Notes: a model not told the origin generated them from the letters alone. A DNA stretch of 64,000 nt from an uncultured Tidjanibacter sp. (GCA_944326085.1 CALVCL010000001.1:186001-250000); one strand, 5' to 3'. Shown: positions 8,447 to 18,191, counted from the first letter of the stretch. Numbers and translations are program-made.

Positions 8447-9190
8447 TTATTTCGCAGGTTCCTCTTCTGCTGCGGGGATTACCTCGATGAGGTCGACCTC
8501 GAATACGAGTGGTTCGTTGGCACCGATGATGGAGCCGCGGAGTCCGCGTTTGCCGTAAGCAAGATCCGACGGGATGTAAAGTTTTATTTTACCGCCTTCG
8601 CCGACGAGCTGAAGACCCTCGCCCCAGCCTTTGATTACGTTCTGGAGTGCAAAGCGTGCAGTGTCGGCCTTTTCGTAGTTGCTGTCGAATTCCCTGCCGT
8701 CACGGAGAGTGCCGCGGTATTTTACCTTAACTTCGTCGGAAAGTTTGGTAGCCTTCTTGTCGCTGCCCGGAACGATGATTTCGTAAAGCAGACCGCTTTC
8801 GGTCTTCTGTACGTTGGGCTGCTTCTCTACTTCTTCGAGAAACTTGATGCCTTCGCTGAGGTTACGCTCGGGCATGGTAACGGTGAAGTATTCCTGCATG
8901 AATGCGAAACCTTCCTCGGGAGTCATGGACTGCTTGCCGGCAAGCAGGTCGTTGATTGCCTTGAGAACCATCTTCTCGTTGAGGTCGGAACCGATGATGT
9001 CCTTTGCATTTACGAGATAGCGACCGTATTCAGCGCCGATTGCATAAGAAAGAGAGTCGGAAACAGTGGAAATCTTTGTGCCGGGTTTCATTTCCTGTGC
9101 TTCGCCGTTGGCGGGTGTGGTGGCAGCCTTCTGGCCGCAGGACGACAGTCCGAGTGCGACGAGCGAAAGTGCGATTAATACCTTTTTCAT
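8447..9190 (-). CDS. FKBP-type peptidyl-prolyl isomerase, Mip/FkpA-like lipoprotein
   Basis: A 247-residue periplasmic or outer-membrane folding catalyst. The signal peptide ends in the lipobox LGLSSC at about residue 18. Residues 40-130 form the helical dimerisation domain typical of FkpA/Mip (AIGAEYGRYLVNAKDI, EGFAFMQEYF). The C-terminal FKBP domain has VKVKYRGTLRDGREFDSNY, NVIKGWGEGLQLVGEGGK and IPSDLAYGKRG, containing the expected active-site aromatic and Asp residues. The last residues are acidic. The gene is followed by a cyclophilin gene and preceded by the nhaA gene on the same strand, with about 115 bases between. Confidence 0.92.
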   Translation of the reverse strand: MKKVLIALSLVALGLSSCGQKAATTPANGEAQEMKPGTKISTVSDSLSYAIGAEYGRYLVNAKDIIGSDLNEKMVLKAINDLLAGKQSMTPEEGFAFMQEYFTVTMPERNLSEGIKFLEEVEKQPNVQKTESGLLYEIIVPGSDKKATKLSDEVKVKYRGTLRDGREFDSNYEKADTARFALQNVIKGWGEGLQLVGEGGKIKLYIPSDLAYGKRGLRGSIIGANEPLVFEVDLIEVIPAAEEEPAK

Positions 9191-9305
9191 TGTTAACGAT
9201 TGTTATGTTTGTTATGTATTCGTTGTCTGTTGTTCGGGTTTTAACCCGCGAAACGCAAATTTATATAAATTTCCCGTAAATGCTCTTTCGGAGCGGTTTT
9301 TTGTA

Positions 9306-10673
9306 TTATTTGGCCGCTATTGCCTTGTGGTCGGGCTTTGGTTTGCTTTCGCATTTGACGGCAATCAAACCGGAAATTGCTGCCACGACAGATGCTGCGA
9401 GTATCGCGATTTTGCCGGAGGCTATAAGGTGAGGCTGTGAGGCGAATGCTATGGTGTCGATAAATATCGCCATGGTAAATCCAATGCCGCCGAGACATGC
9501 GATTGCGATGAATGTCGCCCATGAAGCTCCTTCGGGCATGACGGCCAGTTTGGTCTTTATGAACAGCCAGCTCATGAGTGTTATGCCGAGAGGTTTGCCT
9601 ATCCACAGACCGAGGAATATGCCGAGTGTTTGCGTTGAGGCGAATATGTTAAGGTCTGACGGGTCTGTTATCTCAACGCCGGCATTTACAAGCGCAAAAA
9701 GCGGCATTATGGCGAAGTTGACCCATGGTGAAAGTAGATGCTCGAAACGTTGCGAGAGACTCGATGACTCGGTGGCTATGACTCTTATTCTGTAAAGGTC
9801 GGCCACCTGGTCGGCGTTTTCGGTTACAGGAATGCCCTTGTCCTTTCGGATGAAGTCATTCATGTAATAGCGTATTTTGTATAGGAAATACTTTTTGTTG
9901 TATTTCGGCGTCGATGGAATGAACATAGCGAGAAGTACGCCTGCTATTGTGGCATGTACGCCGGAGTGGTAGAACAGGAACCACAATACGATGCTTATCA
10001 GAATATATGGCATGAAAGAATTGACTTTCATTATATTCAGCAGCCATGCAATCATCAGGACAGCGGCAGCCATCAGAAGCAGCATGAAGTTGATGGATGA
10101 GCCGTAGAATACGGCAATGACAACTATTGAGCCGAGGTCATCCGCTACGGCCAAAGCCGTGAGAAATACCTTCAGGGATGTCGGGACATTGCGGCCTATT
10201 ACAGAGAGTATGGCTATGGCGAATGCGATGTCTGTGGCCATGGGGATGCCCCAGCCGGCTGCATATTCGGTGCCGTGGTTAAAAAGCAGGTATATTGCGG
10301 CAGGCATCAGCATGCCGCCGAGGGCACCGGCAACTGGCAGTATGGCTTTCTGTACGGATGACAGGTGTCCGGAGACTACCTCGCGTTTTATCTCAAGGCC
10401 GACGGAGAAGAAGAATATCATCATCAGACCGTCGTTCACGAAACGTTCTATGTCAATGCCGAAGTCGAACGGGCCGACCTTTATCCATATCGGGGCGTTG
10501 AGAATGGCGTGGTATATGCCGGCTGTCGAGGGCAGGTTGGCGAGCACGAGGGCCACGATGACAAAGAACAGCAGTATTGCACCGCCTATCCATTGGGAGC
10601 CGAAGATGTGGCGGTTGCGGTGGTAAAACATGTAGGAGCGGCGTTTGAAGCCGTATCCGAGAGCAAGACTCAT
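9306..10673 (-). CDS. nhaA: Na+/H+ antiporter NhaA
   Basis: A 455-residue, 12-segment antiporter that exchanges cytoplasmic Na+ (or Li+) for periplasmic H+. The functional Asp pair appears as ADDLGSI at residues 178-179, equivalent to Asp163-Asp164 of the E. coli protein, and ATDIAFA near 147 supplies the conserved unwound-helix Asp. FFFSVGLEIKREVVSGHL near 88-104 is the NhaA beta-hairpin/TM2 signature. A hydrophilic loop of about 60 residues between the halves (around FIRKDKGIPVTENADQ) is longer than in E. coli. A second possible start is MFYHRNRH, 14 codons downstream. No nhaR-like regulator is adjacent. Confidence 0.92.
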   Translation of the reverse strand: MSLALGYGFKRRSYMFYHRNRHIFGSQWIGGAILLFFVIVALVLANLPSTAGIYHAILNAPIWIKVGPFDFGIDIERFVNDGLMMIFFFSVGLEIKREVVSGHLSSVQKAILPVAGALGGMLMPAAIYLLFNHGTEYAAGWGIPMATDIAFAIAILSVIGRNVPTSLKVFLTALAVADDLGSIVVIAVFYGSSINFMLLLMAAAVLMIAWLLNIMKVNSFMPYILISIVLWFLFYHSGVHATIAGVLLAMFIPSTPKYNKKYFLYKIRYYMNDFIRKDKGIPVTENADQVADLYRIRVIATESSSLSQRFEHLLSPWVNFAIMPLFALVNAGVEITDPSDLNIFASTQTLGIFLGLWIGKPLGITLMSWLFIKTKLAVMPEGASWATFIAIACLGGIGFTMAIFIDTIAFASQPHLIASGKIAILAASVVAAISGLIAVKCESKPKPDHKAIAAK

Positions 10674-10730
10674 GGTTTAGGTTGAAGTTTGTTTATTTAT
10701 GTTTCTGTAGTATGTGCATTTATGCAAACA

Positions 10731-11798
10731 TCAGTTGCTGCGAAGTGTCAGGCCGCATAGTTTGAACAACATTCTGGCGCCTACATTGGCATCCGTTGCT
10801 CCTTCTCGTGCAGGTGCAACCTCGCACAGGTCGAAGCCTACTATGCGTCGGCCGCTTTCGACAACCTGACGGAGAAGCCATACCGCTTCGTTGAAACTTA
10901 GGCCTCCTGCAACGGGAGTACCGGTGTTGGGACAGAATTCTATGGATAGTGCGTCGATGTCAAAACTGATGTAGACCTTTTCCGGCAGAGCGTCGACAAT
11001 GGAACGGCATATGGCATCCCAGCTTTCGCCTGCAAATTTGCGGGCGGAGATGGCGAAGTCGTCGAACATCTCTACGCGGCCGCATTTCAGAGCAAAGGCG
11101 CGTTCCGCTTCGGAGTAGTCGCGCTGTCCTACCTGCACGATTTTGGATATTCCCGAAGCTTCACGCAGTGCGTTGTACATTATCGATGCATGTGAATACA
11201 CGAAACCTTCATAGGCATCGCGCAGGTCACAGTGTGCATCCAAATGAAGTATACCTACGCCTTCGTTGCGTTCGGCCACTGCCTTTATCAATCCGAGCGG
11301 GGTACTGTGGTCACCGCCGACCAGCCCGACGATAAGGCCGCGGTCAAGTCTTTTGCGTGCGGCTTCGTAGACTTCGGCATTGAGTTCGGCTGAGGCGTTG
11401 TTTATGCGTTCGAGTTTGCGGGGCGATACAAAATCTTCAAACAGGGAGCCGCCCTCTTCGAGGCTTTCCATTATCTTTTTTGCTTCCGGACGCAGACGTG
11501 TACTGCGGTCCTGTATGGAGTAGTCTATCGGTATGGTGGCTATACCGCGTTTCCATGCTCCTGGTGACATAGGGTCGTAGAAGTCGAGTTGGGTTGATGC
11601 TTCGATTATGGCATCCGGACCGAAAGCAGCACCTCCGCCATATGAAGCCGTCACATCCCATGGTACCGAAAGCAGTGCCAGCCTGGCGTTGTCCTCGGTA
11701 AACGGGAAGCCGAAGTAATTGCCGTTGTCTATGCCTACCCCATCGGGGTCGAAACTGTCGATATTCATGTCGCTAAATGAGTTTGTGCCGTATTGCAT
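10731..11798 (-). CDS. Arginase/agmatinase-family ureohydrolase
   Basis: A 355-residue binuclear manganese hydrolase. The metal ligands are in place: GGDHS at 161-165, DAHCD at 187-191 and DIDALS from about 280. The family hydrolyses guanidino groups (arginine, agmatine, formiminoglutamate, guanidinobutyrate). The N-terminal half is extended compared with classical agmatinase, with an inserted helical segment at about 100-150. Agmatinase-family is therefore as far as sequence allows, and the substrate remains open. An ATG at 11798 is the only good start. The best promoter on this strand (12075-12105) lies about 270 bases upstream, implying a long, structured leader. Confidence 0.85.
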   Translation of the reverse strand: MQYGTNSFSDMNIDSFDPDGVGIDNGNYFGFPFTEDNARLALLSVPWDVTASYGGGAAFGPDAIIEASTQLDFYDPMSPGAWKRGIATIPIDYSIQDRSTRLRPEAKKIMESLEEGGSLFEDFVSPRKLERINNASAELNAEVYEAARKRLDRGLIVGLVGGDHSTPLGLIKAVAERNEGVGILHLDAHCDLRDAYEGFVYSHASIMYNALREASGISKIVQVGQRDYSEAERAFALKCGRVEMFDDFAISARKFAGESWDAICRSIVDALPEKVYISFDIDALSIEFCPNTGTPVAGGLSFNEAVWLLRQVVESGRRIVGFDLCEVAPAREGATDANVGARMLFKLCGLTLRSN

Positions 11799-12069
11799 GC
11801 AAATAATGTCGTAAAGGAAACAAACTTTTGGAAAAACTTTCTCTATATCTTAAACAATAAAATCTTTTTTAGTACTTTTATGCTGCACACAATAACTAAA
11901 ACTGCCGTACGTTATATATATTGGCAATTGCAATCATTATTGATGCTGATGGTTGTTTTAGTGATTCTTTCATAATCAGTATTTTAAGTTGGGGGGTTCT
12001 GTAGTCGTGAGATTGCAGAACCTATTTTTTGCCGAGTGTTGCTATGTGCTTCCCAACGTTTTGCCTATT
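11799..12069 (-). ncRNA. Putative long structured 5' leader of the arginase-family gene
   Basis: No protein gene fills 11799-12326. Read on the minus strand from a start near 12069, the RNA can form an outer stem GTTGGG (12057-12052) with CCCAAC (993-988 after 11000), enclosing a 7-bp hairpin GGTTCTG/CAGAACC (12022-12016 with 12001-11995). The two elements lie close together, as in a compact riboswitch or protein-binding leader. About 190 AT-rich bases then lead to the start codon. Because the hairpin has a T-run on its plus-strand side (12024-12029), an alternative is that it terminates plus-strand transcription. No known riboswitch class is recognised. Confidence 0.35.
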
Positions 12070-12074
12070 ACATA

Positions 12075-12105
12075 CAAAGATAGCCAAAAAGCATTATTCT
12101 GCAAC
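12075..12105 (-). promoter_or_regulatory. Bacteroidetes-type promoter pointing to the arginase-family gene
   Basis: On the minus strand GTTG (12105-12102) is followed after 19 bases by TATCTTTG (12082-12075), a near match to the TTTG-N19-TAnnTTTG consensus. The predicted start is near 12069. The only gene downstream on this strand is the arginase-family gene at 11798. Confidence 0.55.
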
Positions 12106-12245
12106 ACTGTAGTTGGCTGGTTATATCGAGGATAATCATGTAGGGCGCGGATAAAATATAAATGATGTTGCCGCGTTATCATCATATAGTACCCATAGTG
12201 TCGATGCAGGCTGTAGTTGTGTATCATGCGTGTATTTGTGAATAT

Positions 12246-12281
12246 GTTTATCGCAAGTTCGCGGTGAATTCCCTATATTTG
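12246..12281 (+). promoter_or_regulatory. Probable promoter of the RND efflux operon
   Basis: The -7 box TATATTTG is at 12274-12281, 46 bases before the adaptor gene start. The -33 element is weak (GTTTA at 12246-12250, spacing 23). No operator palindrome or adjacent TetR-type regulator is visible. Confidence 0.45.
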
Positions 12282-12326
12282 TACCAATTTGTATAATGGT
12301 GTACCAAGTCAACGTTTACCGGGCTT

Positions 12327-13604
12327 ATGGTGAAGAATAATAACAGAAAGAAAATCAGGATTACCAAGCGTCAGACGATAGCGGCAATTGTCGTGCTGGT
12401 CCTCATCGTGGTGGTGCTTTACTTCGTTTTCCGCAAACGTCCCCAGCCGGAGGTGTATCCCACGGTAGTGGTGGAGACTGTCACTACGGACGATATGGAA
12501 ATATACGGCGAGTATGTTGGACGTGTGAGGGCTCAGCAATTTGTCGAGATACGAGCCCGAGTGGAGGGCTATCTTGAAGAGATGCTTTTCGAGGAGGGTA
12601 CATACATAAAGAAAAACCAGGTGCTTTTTATCATCGACCCGAAATTCTACAAGGCCAGAGTGGATGGCGCACGTGCACAGTTGCAGAAAGACAGGGCGTT
12701 GGAATTGAAGGCAAAACGAGACCTGGATCGTATTCGCCCGTTGTTTGAACAGAATGCGGCCAGTCAGCTCGACCTCGACAATGCCATAGCATCATACGAG
12801 AGTGCTGTTTCTGCCGTAATAATGAGTGAGGCGGACCTCGCTCAGGCAGAACTCGCGTTGGGTTATACGACGGTGCGTTCGCCTATCTCGGGCTACATCA
12901 GTGAACGTAACGTCGATATTGGTACTTTGGTTGGTCCAGGCGGCAAGTCGCTGCTTGCGACTATTGTCAAGAGCGATACCGTGCAGGTTGACTTCAGCAT
13001 GACGGCACTCGATTACCTCAAAAGCAAGGAGCGAAACGTAAACATAGGACATCGCGATGCCACACGCGGCTGGAATCCGTATGTAACCATTACGCTGGCT
13101 GACAACTCTGTATATCCTTACAAGGGGTTTGTGGATTTTGCAGACCCGCAGGTGGATCCGCAGACAGGTACATTTTCGGTTCGTGCCGAAATGCCGAATC
13201 CAGAGCATGCACTGCTCCCCGGTCAGTTTACGAAAGTCAAGATGCTGCTCGATGTGAGGGAGGATGCTGTGGTGGTGCCTGCCAAGGCTGTCATAATAGA
13301 GAAAGGCGGGGCATACATATATGTCGTACGTCCAGACAATGTGGCTGAAAGACGCTTTATAGAACTAGGTCCCGAGACCGACAACATGATGATTGTGGAA
13401 CGAGGACTTATTCCTGGAGAACAGATAGTTGTGGAAGGTTACCATAAGCTTATGCCAGGTATGAAGGTCGAAATTGTAGATGCTTACGGTGATGCCGCGG
13501 CCGATGAGGCAGAGACAGTTTCCGACAGTGTCGAAGTGTCTGTTGCTGACTCTGCAGCCGTTGTTACCGACAAATTTGAAAACGAAGCAGACCAGCCGTT
13601 ATGA
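12327..13604 (+). CDS. RND efflux periplasmic adaptor subunit (AcrA/MexA family)
   Basis: A 425-residue membrane-fusion protein linking an inner-membrane RND pump to its outer-membrane channel. A basic N-terminus (NNRKKIRITKRQ) is followed by one membrane anchor (residues 20-36, IVVLVLIVVVLYFVF) instead of a lipobox. The lipoyl-like half motifs (EIRARVEGYLEEML and TVRSPISGYISERNVDIGTLV) flank an alpha-hairpin of about 70 residues, and beta-barrel and membrane-proximal domains follow. The last 40 residues form an unusual acidic, Asp/Glu/Val-rich tail. The stop overlaps the permease start by four bases (ATGA), so translation is coupled. Confidence 0.93.
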   Translation: MVKNNNRKKIRITKRQTIAAIVVLVLIVVVLYFVFRKRPQPEVYPTVVVETVTTDDMEIYGEYVGRVRAQQFVEIRARVEGYLEEMLFEEGTYIKKNQVLFIIDPKFYKARVDGARAQLQKDRALELKAKRDLDRIRPLFEQNAASQLDLDNAIASYESAVSAVIMSEADLAQAELALGYTTVRSPISGYISERNVDIGTLVGPGGKSLLATIVKSDTVQVDFSMTALDYLKSKERNVNIGHRDATRGWNPYVTITLADNSVYPYKGFVDFADPQVDPQTGTFSVRAEMPNPEHALLPGQFTKVKMLLDVREDAVVVPAKAVIIEKGGAYIYVVRPDNVAERRFIELGPETDNMMIVERGLIPGEQIVVEGYHKLMPGMKVEIVDAYGDAAADEAETVSDSVEVSVADSAAVVTDKFENEADQPL

Positions 13605-16600
13605 AAGCCGACTTTTTCATAGACAGGCCGGTCTTTTCGGCCGTAATATCAATCCTTATAGTCATAGTGGGTGTCATAGGCCTTACGATGCTCCCTATTG
13701 ACCAGTACCCGCAGATAACACCTCCGACAGTCAAGGTGAGTGCAAGTTATCCGGGGGCAAGCGCACTGACGGTCAGTCAGGCTGTGGCGACGCCTATCGA
13801 ACAGGAACTGAACGGTACTCCAGGTATGCTTTACATGGAGTCGAGCAGTACCAATACCGGTAGCTTTACGGCTACGGTTACGTTTGATATTTCCGTAAAC
13901 CCCGATCTTGCTGCCGTGGAAATACAGAACCGTGTGAAGCAAGCCGAGGCGCGACTTCCTGCAGAAGTGGTACAGAATGGTATCAGCGTGGAGAAGCAGG
14001 CTTCCAACCAGCTCATGACGGTGTGTCTGCGGTCATCGGATGACAAGTTCGATGAGATATATCTTAGCAACTTTGCCACGCTGAATGTTGTTGACATTCT
14101 GCGAAGGGTACCAGGGGTGGGCGGTGTGTCTAATGTAGGCAGCCGCTATTACGCCATGCAGATATGGGTGCAGCCCGACAAGCTTGCCAGTTTCGGTCTT
14201 ACCGTGCAAGACCTTCAGAATGCGCTGAAGGACCAGAACCGTGAGTCGGCAGCCGGTGTGCTCGGCCAGCAGCCTATAGAAGGAGTAGACATATCTATTC
14301 CGATATCGACACAGGGACGTTTGTCGTCTGTCGAGGAGTTCGAGAATATAGTTATACGTGCAAATCCGAACGGTTCCATAATTCGTATGAAGGACGTAGC
14401 CCGTGTTTCGCTCGAAGCGCAGAGCTACAATACAGAGAGCGGTCTCAACGGCAGCAATGCCGCGGTGATGAACATCAGGCTTCTGCCTGGTGCCAATGCC
14501 ATGGAGGTGGCCAAACTTGTCAGGGAGTCGATGGAGGAGATTAGCCTTTCGTTCCCGGAAGGCATTTCCTACCTTATTCCGTTCGATATAACTACCTATA
14601 TTTCCGAATCGATACATGAGGTGTACAAAACCCTTTTCGAGGCGTTATTCCTCGTGATACTCATCGTATTCCTTACGTTGCAGAGCTGGAGGGCGACGCT
14701 TATTCCTATCATTGCCGTGCCGATATCGTTGATTGGTACGTTCGGCGTGATGCTCGTATTCGGTTTCTCGCTCAACATGTTGACATTGCTCGGACTTATT
14801 CTTGCTATCGGTATTGTGGTGGACGATGCCATAGTGGTAGTAGAGAACGTAACGCGTATTATGGAGGAAAAGCGTATCGGTGCATACGAGGCGACCAAGG
14901 AGGCCATGCAGGGTATCAGCGGAGCCTTGATTACGACATCGCTCGTGTTGTGCGCCGTGTTTGTGCCTGTGAGTTTCCTTTCAGGCATTACGGGTATGCT
15001 TTACCGTCAGTTTACGGTGACAATTGTTGCGTCGGTGCTTATCTCTACCGTAGTGGCCCTAACGTTGAGTCCTGCCATGTGCGCCCGACTGCTGAAGCTC
15101 GATGACGGTCGCAAGAAACCGTTGCTGTTCCGTTATATCAACATATTGCTCGGACGTGGAAATAGGTTGTACGTTAAGATGATTAGGCGCAGCCTGCTCG
15201 TCCCGAAGCGAATATTCGCTGGCCTTGGCGTTGTGGCGGTAGGTATATGGGTGCTGAACACGTATGCCGTTCCGAGCAGCTTTCTTCCGGAAGAGGATCA
15301 AGGCTATTTTACAGTAGAGCTTGAATTGCCCGAAGGTGCGACTATACAGCGTACCAGGGTAGTTACTGACAGAGCTATAGATTATTTGATGTCGCGTCCC
15401 GAGGTGGAATATGTGCAGAGCGTTGCAGGCTCGAGCTCGCGTGTGGGTACGACCCAGTCGCGTAGCGAACTGACCGTAATACTGAAGCCATGGAAGGAGC
15501 GTAAAAAGAAGTTGGACAAGATTATGGATGAGGTGCGCGGCGAATTGTCGCGTTATCCGGAGGCCAAGGTTGTGCTTCGCACTCCGCCGGTAATTCCAGG
15601 GCTCGGTACGTCGGGCGGTTTTGAAATGGTGTTGCAGGCGAGGAGCGATGCTACACTCGACAATCTGCGTCAGGCTTCGGATACACTCATATATTATGCA
15701 AGCAGGGACTCGAGACTGAATGAGGTGTCGTCGTCGCTGCAGGCCGAAATACCGCAGTTGTATTTCGATGTTGACCGCGACAGGGTTAAACTTGCGGGTG
15801 TACCACTTGCCGATGTTTTCTCCACGATGAAAACGTTTACAGGTTCGGTATATGTTAATGATTTCAACATGTTCAACCGTATATACCGTGTATATATACA
15901 GGCTGAAAGCCCGTACAGGGAACATAAGGATGATATAAATCTTTTCTATGTGCGAGGCAGCAACAATGCCATGATACCGCTTACGGCTCTTGGTTCGACA
16001 TATTATACTACAGGTCCTGGTGTCATAAAGCGTTTCAACATGTTCAATTCGGCAACCATAACCGGCGAAGCAGCACAAGGGCAGAGTTCTGGACAGGCTA
16101 TGGAAATCATCGAGGAAATTGCCCGTGAAAAGTTGCCTGACAATATTGGTGTGGACTGGAGCGGTCTGTCGTATCAGGAAAAGAAGGCAGGCGGACAGAC
16201 AGGATATATTCTAGGACTGGTGTTCGTATTTGTATTCCTGTTCCTGGCTGCACAATATGAAAGCTGGTCGATACCTGTCGCAATAATGCTTTCGCTGCCT
16301 GTGGCGGTATTGGGTGCGTATATAGGAGTCTGGGTATGCGGTTTGGAAAATAATGCCTATTTCCAGATTGGACTTGTGATGCTTATGGGGCTTGTGGCCA
16401 AGAATGCAATACTTGTCGTGGAGTTCGCGCAGGAAGAGGTGAAGCGCGGTGTTGACGTGACTATTGCTGCAATGCATGCTGCCCGTCTGCGTTTCCGTCC
16501 TATCCTCATGACATCGTTGGCGTTCATACTCGGTATGGTGCCTCTCGTGCTTGCTACCGGTCCAGGTTCGGCCAGCCGCCAGGACCTCGGTACGGGCGTA

Positions 16601-16705
16601 TTCTTCGGTATGATAGTTGCCATTGTAGTCGGTATAGTGCTTGTACCGTTCTTCTTTGTGGTAATACACAAGTTTACGGACAGGCTTAAAAGGAAGAAGG
16701 CATGA
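13601..16705 (+). CDS. RND multidrug efflux permease (AcrB/MexB, HAE1 family)
   Basis: A 1034-residue proton-driven exporter. The start overlaps the adaptor gene, giving MKADFFIDRPVFSAVISI, the usual HAE1 amino-terminal helix. Proton-relay residues are present: Asp408-Asp409 in GIVVDDAIVVVEN and Lys934 in GLVAKNAILVVEF, matching Asp407/Asp408 and Lys940 of AcrB. Two large periplasmic loops (about 40-330 and 560-860) carry the drug-binding porter domains. Likely substrates are bile salts, detergents and antibiotics, but specificity cannot be predicted. The stop overlaps the next start by four bases. Confidence 0.95.
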   Translation: MKADFFIDRPVFSAVISILIVIVGVIGLTMLPIDQYPQITPPTVKVSASYPGASALTVSQAVATPIEQELNGTPGMLYMESSSTNTGSFTATVTFDISVNPDLAAVEIQNRVKQAEARLPAEVVQNGISVEKQASNQLMTVCLRSSDDKFDEIYLSNFATLNVVDILRRVPGVGGVSNVGSRYYAMQIWVQPDKLASFGLTVQDLQNALKDQNRESAAGVLGQQPIEGVDISIPISTQGRLSSVEEFENIVIRANPNGSIIRMKDVARVSLEAQSYNTESGLNGSNAAVMNIRLLPGANAMEVAKLVRESMEEISLSFPEGISYLIPFDITTYISESIHEVYKTLFEALFLVILIVFLTLQSWRATLIPIIAVPISLIGTFGVMLVFGFSLNMLTLLGLILAIGIVVDDAIVVVENVTRIMEEKRIGAYEATKEAMQGISGALITTSLVLCAVFVPVSFLSGITGMLYRQFTVTIVASVLISTVVALTLSPAMCARLLKLDDGRKKPLLFRYINILLGRGNRLYVKMIRRSLLVPKRIFAGLGVVAVGIWVLNTYAVPSSFLPEEDQGYFTVELELPEGATIQRTRVVTDRAIDYLMSRPEVEYVQSVAGSSSRVGTTQSRSELTVILKPWKERKKKLDKIMDEVRGELSRYPEAKVVLRTPPVIPGLGTSGGFEMVLQARSDATLDNLRQASDTLIYYASRDSRLNEVSSSLQAEIPQLYFDVDRDRVKLAGVPLADVFSTMKTFTGSVYVNDFNMFNRIYRVYIQAESPYREHKDDINLFYVRGSNNAMIPLTALGSTYYTTGPGVIKRFNMFNSATITGEAAQGQSSGQAMEIIEEIAREKLPDNIGVDWSGLSYQEKKAGGQTGYILGLVFVFVFLFLAAQYESWSIPVAIMLSLPVAVLGAYIGVWVCGLENNAYFQIGLVMLMGLVAKNAILVVEFAQEEVKRGVDVTIAAMHAARLRFRPILMTSLAFILGMVPLVLATGPGSASRQDLGTGVFFGMIVAIVVGIVLVPFFFVVIHKFTDRLKRKKA

Positions 16706-18150
16706 AAAAGATAGCAAAATATATGTCGTACATTCTGTTGCTGGCGTTTGTGGCTTCGTCTATGGAGTCGTGCATGCTGGGCAGGAAATACAAAAGTCCG
16801 GAACTTAATCTGCCCGACAGCCTTGGCAGCTCGGAATACAGCAACGATTCGCTGTTGTTTGCTGACCTTGACTGGTGGGAGGTGTATTCAGATACGACGT
16901 TGCAGAACCTAATAGCTGCCACGCTCGAAAACAACAAGGATATGCGTATCGCTGCCGAACGTGTACAGGAACTGGCCCAGTTGAAGCGTATCGACAATGC
17001 TGCAATGCTTCCGCAGTTTGGCGCAAACGTGTATGCCGAGCCAGAATGGGTCAATTATGGCGGAAATGACCCGGTTACAAGCCATGAATATGGGGTGAAG
17101 CTACAGTTGGGATGGGAACTTGACCTGTGGGGAAAACTCCGTTGGGCCCGTCAGCAGGGACTGGCCGAGTATCTTGAATCAGTAGAGGCCAAGAGATCCT
17201 TGCAGATGACACTGATTGCAGAGGTGGCGCAGGCATATTTCGAACTTGCCGCACTGGATAATGAGTTGGAAATCGTGCAAAGAACCCTTATCACAAGACA
17301 GGAGGGGGTGCGACAGGCCAAAATACGTTTCGAAGGAGGGCTTACATCGGAGACATCGTATCAGCAGTCACAAGTGGAGTTGGCCAATACGGCAACTCTT
17401 GTGCCGGAGCTCAAACACAAGATAACGCAGAAGGAAAATGAAATTGCATTGCTTGCTGGCAGATACCCTGGACATATAGAACGTTCGTTGCTCGACAGCG
17501 CCATGCTGTTGCCAGAGAGGCTTCCTGTAGGTCTGCCATCGGAGTTGCTGATGCGTCGACCGGATGTAAGGGCAGCAGAACAGGCGTTGATAGCCGCCAA
17601 CGCTGCGGTGGGAATAGCCTATACGGATCGTTTCCCTCGCATAAGCCTTACCGGAGATTACGGACTTGAGAGCGACATGGTGCGCAACATATTGAGCTCT
17701 CCGTACAGTCTTGTAAATTTTGACATACTTGCCCCTATATTCGGCTTCAATGCGAAGAGGGCCAAATACAGGGCGCAGCAGCATGCGTACGAGCAGGAGT
17801 GTGCACGCTATGAAAAAAAGGTACTTTCCGTATTTCAGGAGGTGAGCGATGCAATAGCGGGTTACAACAGTGCACGTGAGGCACGCAGGTTGAAAAAAAA
17901 TCTGGAAATGTCGTCTCGTAAATATGTTGACCTTGCAAGACTTCAATACATAAACGGTGTGATAAACTATCTTGATGTGCTCGATGCCCAGCGTCAGTAT
18001 TTCGATGCCCAGATAGGGTTAAGTAACGCTATACGTGATGAGTATATATCGCTTGTGACGTTGTACAAGGCGCTTGGCGGAGGTTGGCAGGCATGGATGC
18101 CTAAAGACAACGACGCACAGACAGCGGAGATCGTTGAAACGGGTGAATGA
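16702..18150 (+). CDS. RND efflux outer-membrane channel lipoprotein (OprM/NodT family)
   Basis: A 482-residue TolC-like outer-membrane factor. The signal peptide ends at the lipobox (SMESC, Cys near residue 24), so the protein is lipid-anchored like OprM. Two OEP repeats are visible; the second contains PVGLPSELLMRRPDVRAAEQ, the standard NodT signature, then AAVGIAYTDRFPRISLTGDYG. The end of the protein (ALGGGWQAWMP) is the usual closing motif. It completes the adaptor-permease-channel set in a single overlapping operon. A hairpin at 18192-18215 ends the transcript. Confidence 0.94.
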   Translation: MKKIAKYMSYILLLAFVASSMESCMLGRKYKSPELNLPDSLGSSEYSNDSLLFADLDWWEVYSDTTLQNLIAATLENNKDMRIAAERVQELAQLKRIDNAAMLPQFGANVYAEPEWVNYGGNDPVTSHEYGVKLQLGWELDLWGKLRWARQQGLAEYLESVEAKRSLQMTLIAEVAQAYFELAALDNELEIVQRTLITRQEGVRQAKIRFEGGLTSETSYQQSQVELANTATLVPELKHKITQKENEIALLAGRYPGHIERSLLDSAMLLPERLPVGLPSELLMRRPDVRAAEQALIAANAAVGIAYTDRFPRISLTGDYGLESDMVRNILSSPYSLVNFDILAPIFGFNAKRAKYRAQQHAYEQECARYEKKVLSVFQEVSDAIAGYNSAREARRLKKNLEMSSRKYVDLARLQYINGVINYLDVLDAQRQYFDAQIGLSNAIRDEYISLVTLYKALGGGWQAWMPKDNDAQTAEIVETGE

Positions 18151-18191
18151 TATTCGTCGGTACAAGTGCATACCTTGAATTTGTATTAGCG

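Noticed and set aside
11880..11975. A 31-codon open frame on the plus strand ending in a hydrophobic stretch, followed by a hairpin with a T-run
   Set aside because: No plus-strand promoter is convincing, the length is at noise level for AT-rich DNA, and a better promoter on the opposite strand makes this stretch the leader of the arginase-family gene.
15059..16078. A 339-codon minus-strand frame inside the RND permease gene
   Set aside because: The permease gene is complete with catalytic residues in place; the antisense product shows no motif.
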